From assembly GCA_947629865.1 (NCBI GenBank), contig CANRFJ010000001.1:169590-233589 (forward strand): DNA of 64,000 nucleotides. Direction: 5' to 3'. The notes under the pieces were generated by a model that did not search any database, was not told the DNA's origin, and saw only the letters and a program-made list of their open reading frames with translations. The position numbers and the translations under genes are program-made. Shown here one piece after another: positions 17,289 through 26,049 of this stretch; position 1 is the stretch's first letter, and every line of letters begins with the position of its first letter. Source of the stretch: an uncultured Lachnospiraceae bacterium (GTDB taxonomy: Bacteria > Bacillota > Clostridia > Lachnospirales > Lachnospiraceae).

Positions 17289-19355
17289 GTGGAACCAATG
17301 GTAGAAGATGCAGAAGATAAGCGCGAAGTAATAAAAAAGAAACTCCGTCAAAGTTTTGATGGCAAGATTGTCCGTAAGGATCTAACGAAGAAGATTAAGG
17401 AAGGTGCAAACGTGCCAGTGTATGTCCTTGAATTTTTACTGGGGCAGTATTGCAGTTCGGATGATGATACCGTCATTGAGCAGGGCGTAGCGAATGTGAA
17501 GAAGATTCTAGCTGACAATTTTGTCCGTCCGGATGAAGCACAGAAAGTTCTGTCCAGGCTTCGCAAGAAGGGAAGTTATACTGTCATCGACATGGTGACG
17601 ACAAGGTTGGATATGAAACAGAATCTGTATGTGGCCAGTTTCTCCAATTTGGGAATCACGAATGTTCTTTTGGATGATGAGTATCCTGAGAAGTATGATC
17701 GGCTGCTCTGCGGTGGCATATGGTGCATTGTGCAGCTGGATTATGAATATGTGGAAGAAGAAAAGAAGAACGGTATGCCGGTACAGATTCGGAAGCTGAC
17801 ACCGATTCAGATGCCGCATGTTGAGATTGAGGAACTGAAGGAAGGCCGCAAACAGTTTACAGAGGATGAGTGGCTGGATATCATGATGCGTTCTATCGGT
17901 ATGGAGCCGGATGAGTTGACTGAGCGCGAGAAATGGCTGCTTTTGTTGCGTATGGTTCCGCTGGTAGAGAACAATTTCAATCTGTGTGAGTTAGGGCCGA
18001 GATCCACAGGTAAGTCTCATCTGTATAAGGAGATATCGCCGAACAGTATTCTGGTATCTGGTGGACAGACGACGGTAGCGAACCTTTTCTATAACATGGG
18101 AAGGAAGACAGTCGGTCTGGTAGGCCTGTGGGACTGCGTGGCTTTCGATGAGGTTGCTGGTATCAACTTTAAGGATAAAGACGGCATTCAAATCATGAAG
18201 GACTATATGGCGTCTGGATCTTTTGCCAGAGGCAAGGAAGAAAAGGCGGCGTCTGCATCAATGGTATTCGTTGGCAATATCAATCAGAGCGTGGATGTAT
18301 TGATGAAGACATCCAGCCTGTTTGATCCATTCCCGCCGGATATGGGAACCGATACGGCATTCCTTGATCGTATGCACTGCTATATTCCTGGCTGGGAGAT
18401 TCCGAAGTTTAGGCCGGGGCATTTTACCGATGACTATGGATTCATCACGGATTATCTGTCTGAGTTCGTTCGGGAGCTTCGGAAGGAACAATATGGGGAT
18501 GTTCTGGATGAATATTTCCGTCTGGGAAAAAATCTGAACCAAAGGGATACTATTGCGGTCCGTAAGATAGTCGGCGGTCTTGTGAAACTGATGTATCCGG
18601 ACGGTGTTTATACAAAGGGACAGTTGGAAGAGATTCTGAAAATCGCACTGGAGATGCGCCGTCGTGTGAAAGAGCAGTTGAAGAAGTTGGGTGGTATGGA
18701 ATTTTATGATGTAAATTTCTCTTATATTGATTTGGAGGATATGTCTGAACATTATGTATCTGTTCCTGAACAGGGCGGCGGCAAGTTGATTCCGGAGGGA
18801 ATCTGTAATCCGGGGCAGGTATATACGGTATCGCAAGGTAAGTCTGGAATGATCGGTGTGTTCCGTCTGGAAAGTCAAATGCTCCCGGGCAACGGAAAAC
18901 TGGAGAGGACAGGTTTGGGCTCTAATCGGGAGGCAAAGGAAGCTTCTAATACGGCGTTCAATTTTCTGAAGGCCAATGGAAGTCAGATCAGCGGATCTAT
19001 CAACACAGCGGCGAAGGATTATATCATCAACTATCAGGATCTGCAGGGGATTGGCATGACCGGAAAACTGGCACTGCCAACACTGATTGCATTGTGTTCT
19101 ATCGCTTTAGGTAGACCGGTACAAAGTTCTACGGCTATCTTGGGTGAAATCAGTATTAGCGGTACGCTGATTAAGGTGGAGAATTTGGCAGATACGCTAC
19201 AGGTGTGTCTGGATTCCGGAGCGAAGAAGGTACTGCTTCCGCAAACATCGTTTGTGGATTTTACTACAGTACCGCCGGAATTGATGAGTGCATTTCAGCT
19301 GATACCGTATCAGAGTGCGGAGGATGCAGTGTTTAAGGCATTGGGGGTAGAATAA
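17289..19355 (+). CDS. brxL: BREX protein BrxL, AAA+ protein with Lon-like C-terminus
   Basis: 688 residues. BrxL is the hallmark last gene of type 1 BREX and is needed for phage exclusion. The AAA+ module shows Walker A GPRSTGKS (residues 236-243) and Walker B-like CVAFDEVAG. The C-terminus is Lon-protease-like (IALGRPVQSSTAILGEIS, then SGAKKVLLP), but by my alignment the Lon catalytic Ser falls on a Lys and the catalytic Lys on an Ala, so proteolysis is unlikely. Translation starts at GTG 17289 or ATG 17298; both are near the GGAAGGAG box. It is followed after 9 bases by a PHP gene. Confidence 0.93.
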   Translation: MEPMVEDAEDKREVIKKKLRQSFDGKIVRKDLTKKIKEGANVPVYVLEFLLGQYCSSDDDTVIEQGVANVKKILADNFVRPDEAQKVLSRLRKKGSYTVIDMVTTRLDMKQNLYVASFSNLGITNVLLDDEYPEKYDRLLCGGIWCIVQLDYEYVEEEKKNGMPVQIRKLTPIQMPHVEIEELKEGRKQFTEDEWLDIMMRSIGMEPDELTEREKWLLLLRMVPLVENNFNLCELGPRSTGKSHLYKEISPNSILVSGGQTTVANLFYNMGRKTVGLVGLWDCVAFDEVAGINFKDKDGIQIMKDYMASGSFARGKEEKAASASMVFVGNINQSVDVLMKTSSLFDPFPPDMGTDTAFLDRMHCYIPGWEIPKFRPGHFTDDYGFITDYLSEFVRELRKEQYGDVLDEYFRLGKNLNQRDTIAVRKIVGGLVKLMYPDGVYTKGQLEEILKIALEMRRRVKEQLKKLGGMEFYDVNFSYIDLEDMSEHYVSVPEQGGGKLIPEGICNPGQVYTVSQGKSGMIGVFRLESQMLPGNGKLERTGLGSNREAKEASNTAFNFLKANGSQISGSINTAAKDYIINYQDLQGIGMTGKLALPTLIALCSIALGRPVQSSTAILGEISISGTLIKVENLADTLQVCLDSGAKKVLLPQTSFVDFTTVPPELMSAFQLIPYQSAEDAVFKALGVE

Positions 19356-19364
19356 GGAGGAGAT

Positions 19365-20468
19365 ATGAAGGTAGTAGAGTCTGGATATAAAATTGATTTA
19401 CATATTCACTCCGTTTGTTCACGTACAAAGGACAAAGGGAAGGTGGCCTTCAATACGATAGATAATGTTGGTGTATTGGCGGAGAAACTGAATGACAATG
19501 GTGTTCAAATGTGCGCCATTACGGATCATGATGCATTTGAATTCGATATGTACAAGGCACTGAAGGCCTGCGAAAGCGATGAGCAGTGTTCTGTTGTGAA
19601 AGTGTTCCCGGGTGTTGAATTTACGGTTGAGTTTATTGGAGAAAAAGGACCGACAGTGCTGCATGTAATTACCGTTTTTAATGATGAGGATGAAACCAAA
19701 GTAGCCAAGATCGCTGCTTGTTTAGTAGATGATAAGGGGAAAACAGCATATGACAAAACGGGTGCTTTTTCGGAAGAAAAGTTCCTATCCATTCTGAGAA
19801 GTATTGATTTGGATACGGTCCTTATCGTTCATCAGAAGAGTTCGCTGACTACATCTCATCCGTATAAAAATGATGCGAAAACTGTTGGGGAAGAGAAATT
19901 CCAAGAGTTTGTTTACACGGATTATTTCGAAGCTTTTGAATTTAAGAACCGTAAAAATGAGGCGTTTAACAAGAATTTTTTGAATGCACAGAATCTGATG
20001 GAAGATATCCGATTCATCACCGGTGATAAGAAGAAGTGTTTAAGAGAAATGCTCAATAGATTGCAAGATTTATACAGAGAAGTGGAGGATAATATTGAAG
20101 AATATAAGAAATGGATATTATTTGCATTTAAACATTCTGTAAATCATATGCGTTGCTTTTTTAAAAATGCGAATTTTGAATGTGAAAATGAGTATCGTAT
20201 AGTGTTAAAGATACCAGAAGGATTACTTGTATTTGAGGAATGTAATGATGATATTGTTGAAAAAGGTCAATTTAAACGTGGTAATATATTAATCCCTTAT
20301 ATAGATTATAAATTTAAGAAAGAAAGTATCAAGCAAATAACTCTAAATCCGTATATTAAAGAAGAAAATAATATATTTAAACTTAGTGTTGAGGAAGTAT
20401 TATGGAATAGCCAAATGACCAACGTCAAGATTGCTAATTCTAAAATTCCAATTAGAAAGTATAGTTAA
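19365..20468 (+). CDS. PHP-domain protein joined to a DUF2971-like tail
   Basis: 367 residues. The first 215 or so form a PHP phosphoesterase domain: DLHIHS at the N-terminus, AITDHDA, PGVEFTVEF and LHVITVF are the usual metal-binding strands. In large BREX-associated PHP-ATPase proteins of the TrlF type the domain would continue after DIRFITG with a SDCH-like motif. Here the sequence switches to a different, much AT-richer segment at about 20030. That segment looks like the end of a DUF2971 protein (MRCFFKNANFECENEYRIV, then RGNILIPYIDYKF). The frame stays open through the join. It lies 9 bases after brxL with AGGAGG and is probably the last gene of the operon. Confidence 0.65.
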   Translation: MKVVESGYKIDLHIHSVCSRTKDKGKVAFNTIDNVGVLAEKLNDNGVQMCAITDHDAFEFDMYKALKACESDEQCSVVKVFPGVEFTVEFIGEKGPTVLHVITVFNDEDETKVAKIAACLVDDKGKTAYDKTGAFSEEKFLSILRSIDLDTVLIVHQKSSLTTSHPYKNDAKTVGEEKFQEFVYTDYFEAFEFKNRKNEAFNKNFLNAQNLMEDIRFITGDKKKCLREMLNRLQDLYREVEDNIEEYKKWILFAFKHSVNHMRCFFKNANFECENEYRIVLKIPEGLLVFEECNDDIVEKGQFKRGNILIPYIDYKFKKESIKQITLNPYIKEENNIFKLSVEEVLWNSQMTNVKIANSKIPIRKYS

Positions 20469-20650
20469 AGAAGTATGGTAAAATGATTTTTCATAGAGAG
20501 AACTAATTGTTTGTAAGTGTAGGGAACAGGATATTCTAATGCTTTTTTAGATGGTAAAATGTAGGTATATGTGGTAAAATATGTTTATTATTTTAACTAT
20601 GAAAATTTAGAAGATTGAAAGTAAACAAATGACATTTATAAAAAGGGGCG

Positions 20651-21180
20651 ATAAACACGGATTGGAATCTTTTTTGGACTGCATTTGAAGCAATTGGCGC
20701 TACCATTGGAGCATTAGTTACGGTAATAGCAGTTTGTGTTGCTTTATGGCAAACAAAATATAGTCAAAAGAAAAAATTAAACTTGTTTTAACAGATAATT
20801 ATGTGGTATGCGATCAGCGAACAGGAGAAAACGAGAAATTTATTTCGCTTTCTGTAATCAATACTGGAAATAGGAAAGTGATTGTGGATGCATGGGGCAT
20901 AAAATTTAAGAACCAAGAAGCCATAGTTGTTTATATGCCAGATGATACAAACAAATTTGAAGCGATGCTGTATAAGAAAATGCCAATTGTGCTTGAGATA
21001 GAGGAAAGTGTCGAACTTACATGGAGTATGACGAAATTCATAAAATTTCTTAAAATTTATGAAAATGAAGTCGAGGATAATAAACCAATCACATTTTATG
21101 TTAGAGATACTACAGGAGTTAGACACTGCACAAAAACAAAGAAAACAGCTGGGGAAATCAAGAGGGATAATACTAATTAA
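20651..21180 (+). pseudogene. Frameshifted small membrane protein
   Basis: An N-terminal segment (about 20651-20790) encodes one membrane helix, roughly AIGATIGALVTVIAVCVALW, followed by a basic stretch. A run of A's near 20775 then shifts the frame: the first frame stops within a few codons, while the neighbouring frame continues without interruption as LVLTDNYVVCDQRTG and on to 21180. The join restores an ordinary single-pass protein with a beta-rich cytosolic domain. The only start behind the AAGGGG box is ATA, so the start codon may also be mutated. I read it as a recently inactivated gene of unknown function. Confidence 0.6.
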
Positions 21181-21266
21181 AGCAAGATGAATGATTGTAA
21201 ATAAAAGTTTGCTTTTAGGACAGTAAAGATATATTACGCTCGTGAGCAAACGTCGGAGAAAAGACA

Positions 21267-22167
21267 ATGGACAACAAAAGCATTAAAAAACTGGAAGCTG
21301 ATCTTTGGAAATCGGCGGATCTGCTCCGCGCAGGATCGAAGCTGACTTCTCAGCAGTATTGTATGCCGGTACTTGGTTTGCTATTTCTGCGATATACATA
21401 TAGCAGATTTAAGAAAGTTGAAGAAGAGATTATGAAAGATAGACCTGTCTGGAATGACCGCGTGATGCCTGTGGAAGCCTCTGATTTTGCTGAGAAGAGT
21501 GCGCTGTATCTTCCGAAGGAAGCACAGTATTCCTATCTGGTAAATCTGCCGGAGGATATCAAGGCTGCAAATATTGTGGCTGAGAACGGGCAGCAGATGA
21601 ATAGTTTGGGTGAGGTTGTGAATCATGCGATGGAGCTGGTTGAGGCTCAATCTGAACAGTTGGCCGGCGTTCTTCCGAAAGAGTACACCAATTTCGCCGA
21701 TGATCTGTTGGCAGAGTTATTGCGTATTTTTAACAATAATGCTCTTGATGATGTGGGCGGAGATGTGATTTGGCTTCCGGTAGCCCTCAACAACATAAAG
21801 TGCAGAAATAATTTTGATTTCTTAAATCCGATCGATAATGGAAGCAACACCCTCACGGATTTTAAAAGTAAACCGATATAAATATTGTGTAAATACGGAG
21901 ATGTATACTCAAAAGTTGTGTGTTATTGTGAATTCAAAGTTGAGAAATACAATAGGGCATAACGATGTAGGGTATGATATGGCATCACAGAAGATAACAT
22001 ATATTTCAAATCTGCGAGAGCGGTTAAGACAGGAAGAGACCTATCTTTTGAAATTCGAGAATGAAGCAATACGATTGTTTCAGGGATTGTTGGTTATATC
22101 GGAGTATTTATATAGGCTGAGGCAATTGGAACTTATGATAAACGGGTGTGTCCCACTCAGACCATAA
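21267..22167 (+). pseudogene. hsdM remnant fused to a broken copy of the HEPN/SEC-C gene
   Basis: The first 167 or so codons are the helical N-terminal domain of a type I restriction methylase subunit (KKLEADLWKSADLLR, then YCMPVLGLLFLRYTYSRF, ending LRIFNNNALDDVGGDVI). The methylase catalytic domain, which should follow, is absent. From about 21770 the sequence instead matches the HEPN/SEC-C protein at 861-2213: [11 protein letters not shown] here against [11 protein letters not shown] there. After a frameshift near 21840-21880 it continues KLRNTIGHNDVGYD against [14 protein letters not shown]. The SEC-C end is missing. An in-frame stop at 21881 ends the methylase-derived frame. Confidence 0.75.
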
Positions 22168-22194
22168 CATATTAAAATTTCAAGGAGAGCGCAA

Positions 22195-24009
22195 ATGGCA
22201 ATAAATATAGCACCAAAATCATTAGATACTGAATTAAGCGAACTGATGAGGGATGTTACTTCAGGTAAGGCTCAGCTTCCGGAATTCCAGCGTAGCTGGA
22301 CATGGGACGATGGGCGTATTAGAGGTATTTTAGCTAGCCTTTCGCAGGGTTATCCGATGGGGGCAATTATGCGCCTGGAATGTGGTAATGAAAATGTGAA
22401 GTTCAAATATCGTCCAATCGAGGGTGTGAAGAATGTTGTGGTAGCACCGGATTATCTTATTCTCGATGGGCAGCAGCGGCTTACATCTATGTATCGTACC
22501 ACATGTTCTAAAGATGAAGTTCTTACTAAAACGGACAAAGGCAAGGAAATAAGGAGATATTATTATCTGGATATGAAAAAATGCCTTGATGATAATGAGG
22601 ATCGCTACGATGCTATTGTTCCGGTACCGGAGGATAGAAAAGTCAAAACAGATTTTGATCGTAAGGTTCTCCTGGATCTTTCAACCAAGGAACTGGAATA
22701 TGAAAACGAGATGTTCCCCATCAATATTATCTTTGATGGAAGTGCGCGTGAAGATTGGGCTGACGGGTACAAAGAATATCATGAGTATGGAAAGGAATTC
22801 ATGGAACGATACAAGCAGTTCCGCACGGAAGTTATTGAGACAATTACAGGATATAAACTTCCGGTAATTACACTGGGAAGAGAAACCCCACGTGAAGCTG
22901 TATGCAAGGTGTTTGAGAACGTGAATACAGGTGGTGTTGCTTTAACAGTATTTGAGTTGGTTACGGCGACCTTTGCAACTTATGAATTTGACCTAAGGAA
23001 AGACTGGGAAGAGTGCAGAGATATTATCTGGGGTAAGAATGAGCCTTTGAATACAGATGTTATGAAGGGCGTTGATGAGACGGCATTTTTAACAACAATT
23101 ACGCTTTACACCAGTTATTTTGCAGAGACAGCTACAACTTGTAAGAAAAAAGATGTCTTGGGCCTGGAATTTGAATCGTATCAGGCAAACAAGGCTGCTA
23201 TTCTTGAGGGCTATAAGATGGCACGGAAGTTTTTGTTCAGTCAGTATGTGTTTAGAATGAGAGATCTTCCATATACGACACAGCTTATTCCTCTTGTGGC
23301 GATATGTGCCGCAATTGGAAAGAGCAACTTCAATTTACCGCAGACTCAGAACATACTTGCACGTTGGTTTTGGTGCGGCATTATGGGCGAAATGTATGGC
23401 GGCGCAAATGAAACAAGATTTGCTAATGACATAGAAGATGTCGTTGCGGCAATTCAGGGAAAAGAGAGCCCAAACCGTACCATCAACGCATCATACTTCT
23501 CTGCTACAAGACTGATGTCCTTACAAACCAGGAACAGTGCAGCTTATAAAGGCATAATGGCTCTTGTATATCGGGAGAGTTGCAGGGACTTTATGAAGGG
23601 CACCACGATGGATATCGTTAAGAGTATGGACGAATCTCCAGACATCCATCATATTTTTCCTGAGGCTTACTGCATAAAGCAGGGATACCCAAAGACTAAA
23701 TGGAACTCCATTATCAATAAGACACCGTTGCTTCCCGAATCGAACAGGCAGATTGGCGGAGAGGCTCCGAGTAAGTATAGTCAGAAGATCATGAAGGCTG
23801 CACAGATTGATGAAGTTCAGCTGAGGTTGCGAGTGGAATCGCATCTGGTGAATTTTGACGCTTTTATTCAGGATGATTTTGATTCGTACTTCATTGACAG
23901 GGCTAAGGCAATCATGAAAGTGATAGAAGATGCGATGGAGAAGACCATTTCTGATAAAGGGTCAGAACAGACAATTAATAGTTATGGTGTTAGCTTGGAA
24001 GATAATTAA
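22195..24009 (+). CDS. GmrSD-like DUF262/DUF1524 protein
   Basis: 604 residues, apparently intact. The N-terminal DUF262 domain has the ParB/Srx-like motif DGQQRLT (D91-R95) after the family pattern LPEFQRSWTWDDGRIRGIL. A long helical middle follows. The C-terminal DUF1524-like region holds HHIFPEAYC, an HNH-type site, about 80 residues from the end. Proteins of this layout are type IV restriction enzymes or uncharacterised anti-phage factors. The start follows AAGGAGAG by 6-7 bases. It lies directly after the broken hsdM-SEC-C gene and before decayed sequence, so it appears to be transcribed alone. Confidence 0.82.
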   Translation: MAINIAPKSLDTELSELMRDVTSGKAQLPEFQRSWTWDDGRIRGILASLSQGYPMGAIMRLECGNENVKFKYRPIEGVKNVVVAPDYLILDGQQRLTSMYRTTCSKDEVLTKTDKGKEIRRYYYLDMKKCLDDNEDRYDAIVPVPEDRKVKTDFDRKVLLDLSTKELEYENEMFPINIIFDGSAREDWADGYKEYHEYGKEFMERYKQFRTEVIETITGYKLPVITLGRETPREAVCKVFENVNTGGVALTVFELVTATFATYEFDLRKDWEECRDIIWGKNEPLNTDVMKGVDETAFLTTITLYTSYFAETATTCKKKDVLGLEFESYQANKAAILEGYKMARKFLFSQYVFRMRDLPYTTQLIPLVAICAAIGKSNFNLPQTQNILARWFWCGIMGEMYGGANETRFANDIEDVVAAIQGKESPNRTINASYFSATRLMSLQTRNSAAYKGIMALVYRESCRDFMKGTTMDIVKSMDESPDIHHIFPEAYCIKQGYPKTKWNSIINKTPLLPESNRQIGGEAPSKYSQKIMKAAQIDEVQLRLRVESHLVNFDAFIQDDFDSYFIDRAKAIMKVIEDAMEKTISDKGSEQTINSYGVSLEDN

Positions 24010-24029
24010 ATTTGGTTGGTCAATTTAAA

Positions 24030-24470
24030 AGGAGATATACAACAAATAGCGCTAGTAAATGTATTAATATATGGTGTGATTTTGTGCTGTGATGATAGTG
24101 CCCTTGATCTTGAATTGGGGAATGGATATGTGCTTGAAAAGAGCAATTTCGATGGAATAAATGCCTAAGCGGTTTTAGATATGTTATGTGGAAACACATC
24201 AAAGTAAACACGGAAAAATAAATAAGTCGTCTAATACTTAATTTTATTTTTATTCATTATGTGATATTGCTCCTGCGTTAGAAAGAGTGTTAACTCAAAT
24301 GGGATTTACCCGTACAGCAGATAATATGGGTGCATACAAATATAATGATGTGATACATGCGTATATTGAGTTGATGTCTTATGACAAGGTAAGAAATGAC
24401 TCGGAAAAAAGGAATAAGGTTCTTTTTGATAAGCCAGGAATTCCAAGTAGCAGCCACATGCGCTTTAACG
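24030..24470 (+). pseudogene. Decayed small gene or genes of unknown family
   Basis: Behind AAGGAGA, a frame opening near 24041 reads IALVNVLIYGVILCCDDSAL and on, but hits stops at about 24166 and 24205. Further on, from about 24260, another open segment reads APALERVLTQMGFTRTADNM and YKYNDVIHAYIELMS; it has no proper start and runs out after PGIPSS. Together they look like fragments of one or two lost proteins. Confidence 0.4.
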
Positions 24471-24485
24471 AAAGGGAGATTTTAA

Positions 24486-25508
24486 ATGTTAATACAAGAT
24501 ATTTTGCCGTATAGGTTACCGAGTTTTAAAAACAAACGTTTATTGGATCCACATGTGGTAATTGTGGGAGCAGGTGCCTCTATAGCAGCATGCAAAACAG
24601 ATAAAAATGGGAGAGAAGTACCACTCTTAAAAAATATTCATTATATCCTTGGACTCACAGACGAATTAGAAAAATATAATTTTTCTAAAGAGCAGATGGG
24701 AGATTTTGAAAAACTGTTTTCAGATATTTATGGCAAAGATGAATATAAAGATTTACAAGAAAAATTAGAATTTGAAGTCTGTAATTATTTTAGCAATTTG
24801 AGAATACCCGATGAGCCTACATTATATGATTATTTGGTTCTGTCACTGACGGGAAAAGATGCAATAATTTCATTCAATTGGGATCCATTTCTTATGCAAG
24901 CATATAGGCGTAACATAGATGTTGGTAATTTACCTGAACTGATATTCCCACATGGAAATTCAGGAGTTGGACTATGCAATGCTTGCAAAGTTAAAGAGTA
25001 TGCAGGTTGTTTATGTCCGAACTGCTTTAAAGCATTGGAGCAAATGCCCTTGTTGTATCCTACGGGTAAGAAAGATTATAATAGTAAGCCTATTATAAGA
25101 AATGAGTGGAATAGAGCTAAGGATGTTTTGTCAAGGGCAGCTGGAATAACTGTTTATGGATATAGTGCACCTGTTACTGATGTCGAAGCTGTGGAACTTA
25201 TGAAATCGGCTATTAGTATTAGCCAAATGAAAGATATTGCACCGTTTACTATTATAAATCTACCGGAAAATGAAGATGAGCAAAAAAGAAAGTGGTCTGA
25301 GTTTTATGATGTGAAAATGGTATTATATTGTAATGAGTTTAAACAATCATTATTATGGAGAAATCCAAGAGTGAGTTTGGAAACGCTTTTTGATGCAAAT
25401 CTTCAAGGTCAACCAAGAAGCATTGAAAAGCCGTTTAAGGAGTTTTCAAAGTTAAGAGAATTGCAGGACTATGTTAAAACAATTACAGAGTTTGATATGT
25501 GTATTTGA
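24486..25508 (+). CDS. SIR2-like protein with an internal Cys-rich (zinc-type) insert
   Basis: 340 residues. The N-terminus has the Rossmann-type nucleotide motif VVIVGAGAS (G28-S32). ISFNWDPF (N131, D133) sits where SIR2 proteins carry their TxNxD-like motif, and FPHGNSG supplies a histidine (H156) at the place of the catalytic one. Just after it come cysteines C164, C167, C177 and C180, as in the small zinc module of sirtuins. VYGYSAPVTD near residue 225 fits the next SIR2 strand. SIR2-like proteins in defence islands usually hydrolyse NAD+ when phage is sensed; here no partner gene is adjacent. AGGGAG precedes the ATG. The fold call is good; NADase activity is inference. Confidence 0.65.
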   Translation: MLIQDILPYRLPSFKNKRLLDPHVVIVGAGASIAACKTDKNGREVPLLKNIHYILGLTDELEKYNFSKEQMGDFEKLFSDIYGKDEYKDLQEKLEFEVCNYFSNLRIPDEPTLYDYLVLSLTGKDAIISFNWDPFLMQAYRRNIDVGNLPELIFPHGNSGVGLCNACKVKEYAGCLCPNCFKALEQMPLLYPTGKKDYNSKPIIRNEWNRAKDVLSRAAGITVYGYSAPVTDVEAVELMKSAISISQMKDIAPFTIINLPENEDEQKRKWSEFYDVKMVLYCNEFKQSLLWRNPRVSLETLFDANLQGQPRSIEKPFKEFSKLRELQDYVKTITEFDMCI

Positions 25509-25603
25509 AGTGTTGCCGAACTATTGAAGTTTGCTTATGTTGAGAGTATGTCGAATGTCTTGAGTTAGTAATTTTATGCTCAAAGTGTACAATGAATTTT
25601 ACG

Positions 25604-25640
25604 AGGTATAGCAGATGAAGAATCGCTGTGCCTCTTTTTG
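25604..25640 (+). terminator. Hairpin terminator after the SIR2-like gene
   Basis: GAGGTATAGC pairs with GCTGTGCCTC (with G-T pairs) across a short loop and runs into TTTTT. It lies about 100 bases after the SIR2-like stop and would end that transcript. Confidence 0.5.
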
Positions 25641-25746
25641 TGTATAAAAGATGGACATAAGTATGAACTTTCCTTGTGTTTTTGACAGTTTCATGCGATA
25701 ATTGTATAGAGAATATGTGAAGGAGAGATAGTTTGTATGGTAAAGG

Positions 25747-26030
25747 GAGGAGTATTTTGATGATGATATCGTGAAAAGATTTGTAGGGTTCGTGAGTGTA
25801 GTTTATGAAGAAGATACTTTAGAAGAAAATCTTAACTTCATAGCAGATGCACTGGGAGGAAAGGGAACTACCTCAAGCCATATTATCAAGTGCTTTCACA
25901 TGTCGCTATGCAGAGAATAGAATTAGATCTTGATGATGGAGTAAAAATAAACTATGCGAAGTTTCAAGGGATTGAAGTAGGAGGGGACGGTGAGAAGAAA
26001 CAGACCATCAATCTTCTCGCAAAGATTTGA
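25747..26030 (+). pseudogene. Relic of a second pglX (3' end with internal deletion)
   Basis: Translation from 25747 gives EEYFDDDIVKRFVGF and then [15 protein letters not shown], matching EYFEDDIVGRFVKF and [15 protein letters not shown] of the intact PglX at 8735-12295. The frame then breaks near 25915 and resumes as the family C-terminus [18 protein letters not shown], ending NLLAKI. About 100 codons between these blocks are missing. The ending is closer to other PglX types than to the local copy, so this is a different allele or a second lost BREX locus rather than a simple duplicate. The next gene begins 20 bases later. Confidence 0.8.
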
Positions 26031-26049
26031 TGAACCGGAGGTGTTAAGA

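Noticed and set aside
25990..26049. Extended N-terminus of the membrane DUF3791-like protein
   Set aside because: These 20 codons are an out-of-frame reading of the pglX relic, and GGAGGTG supports the start at 26050.
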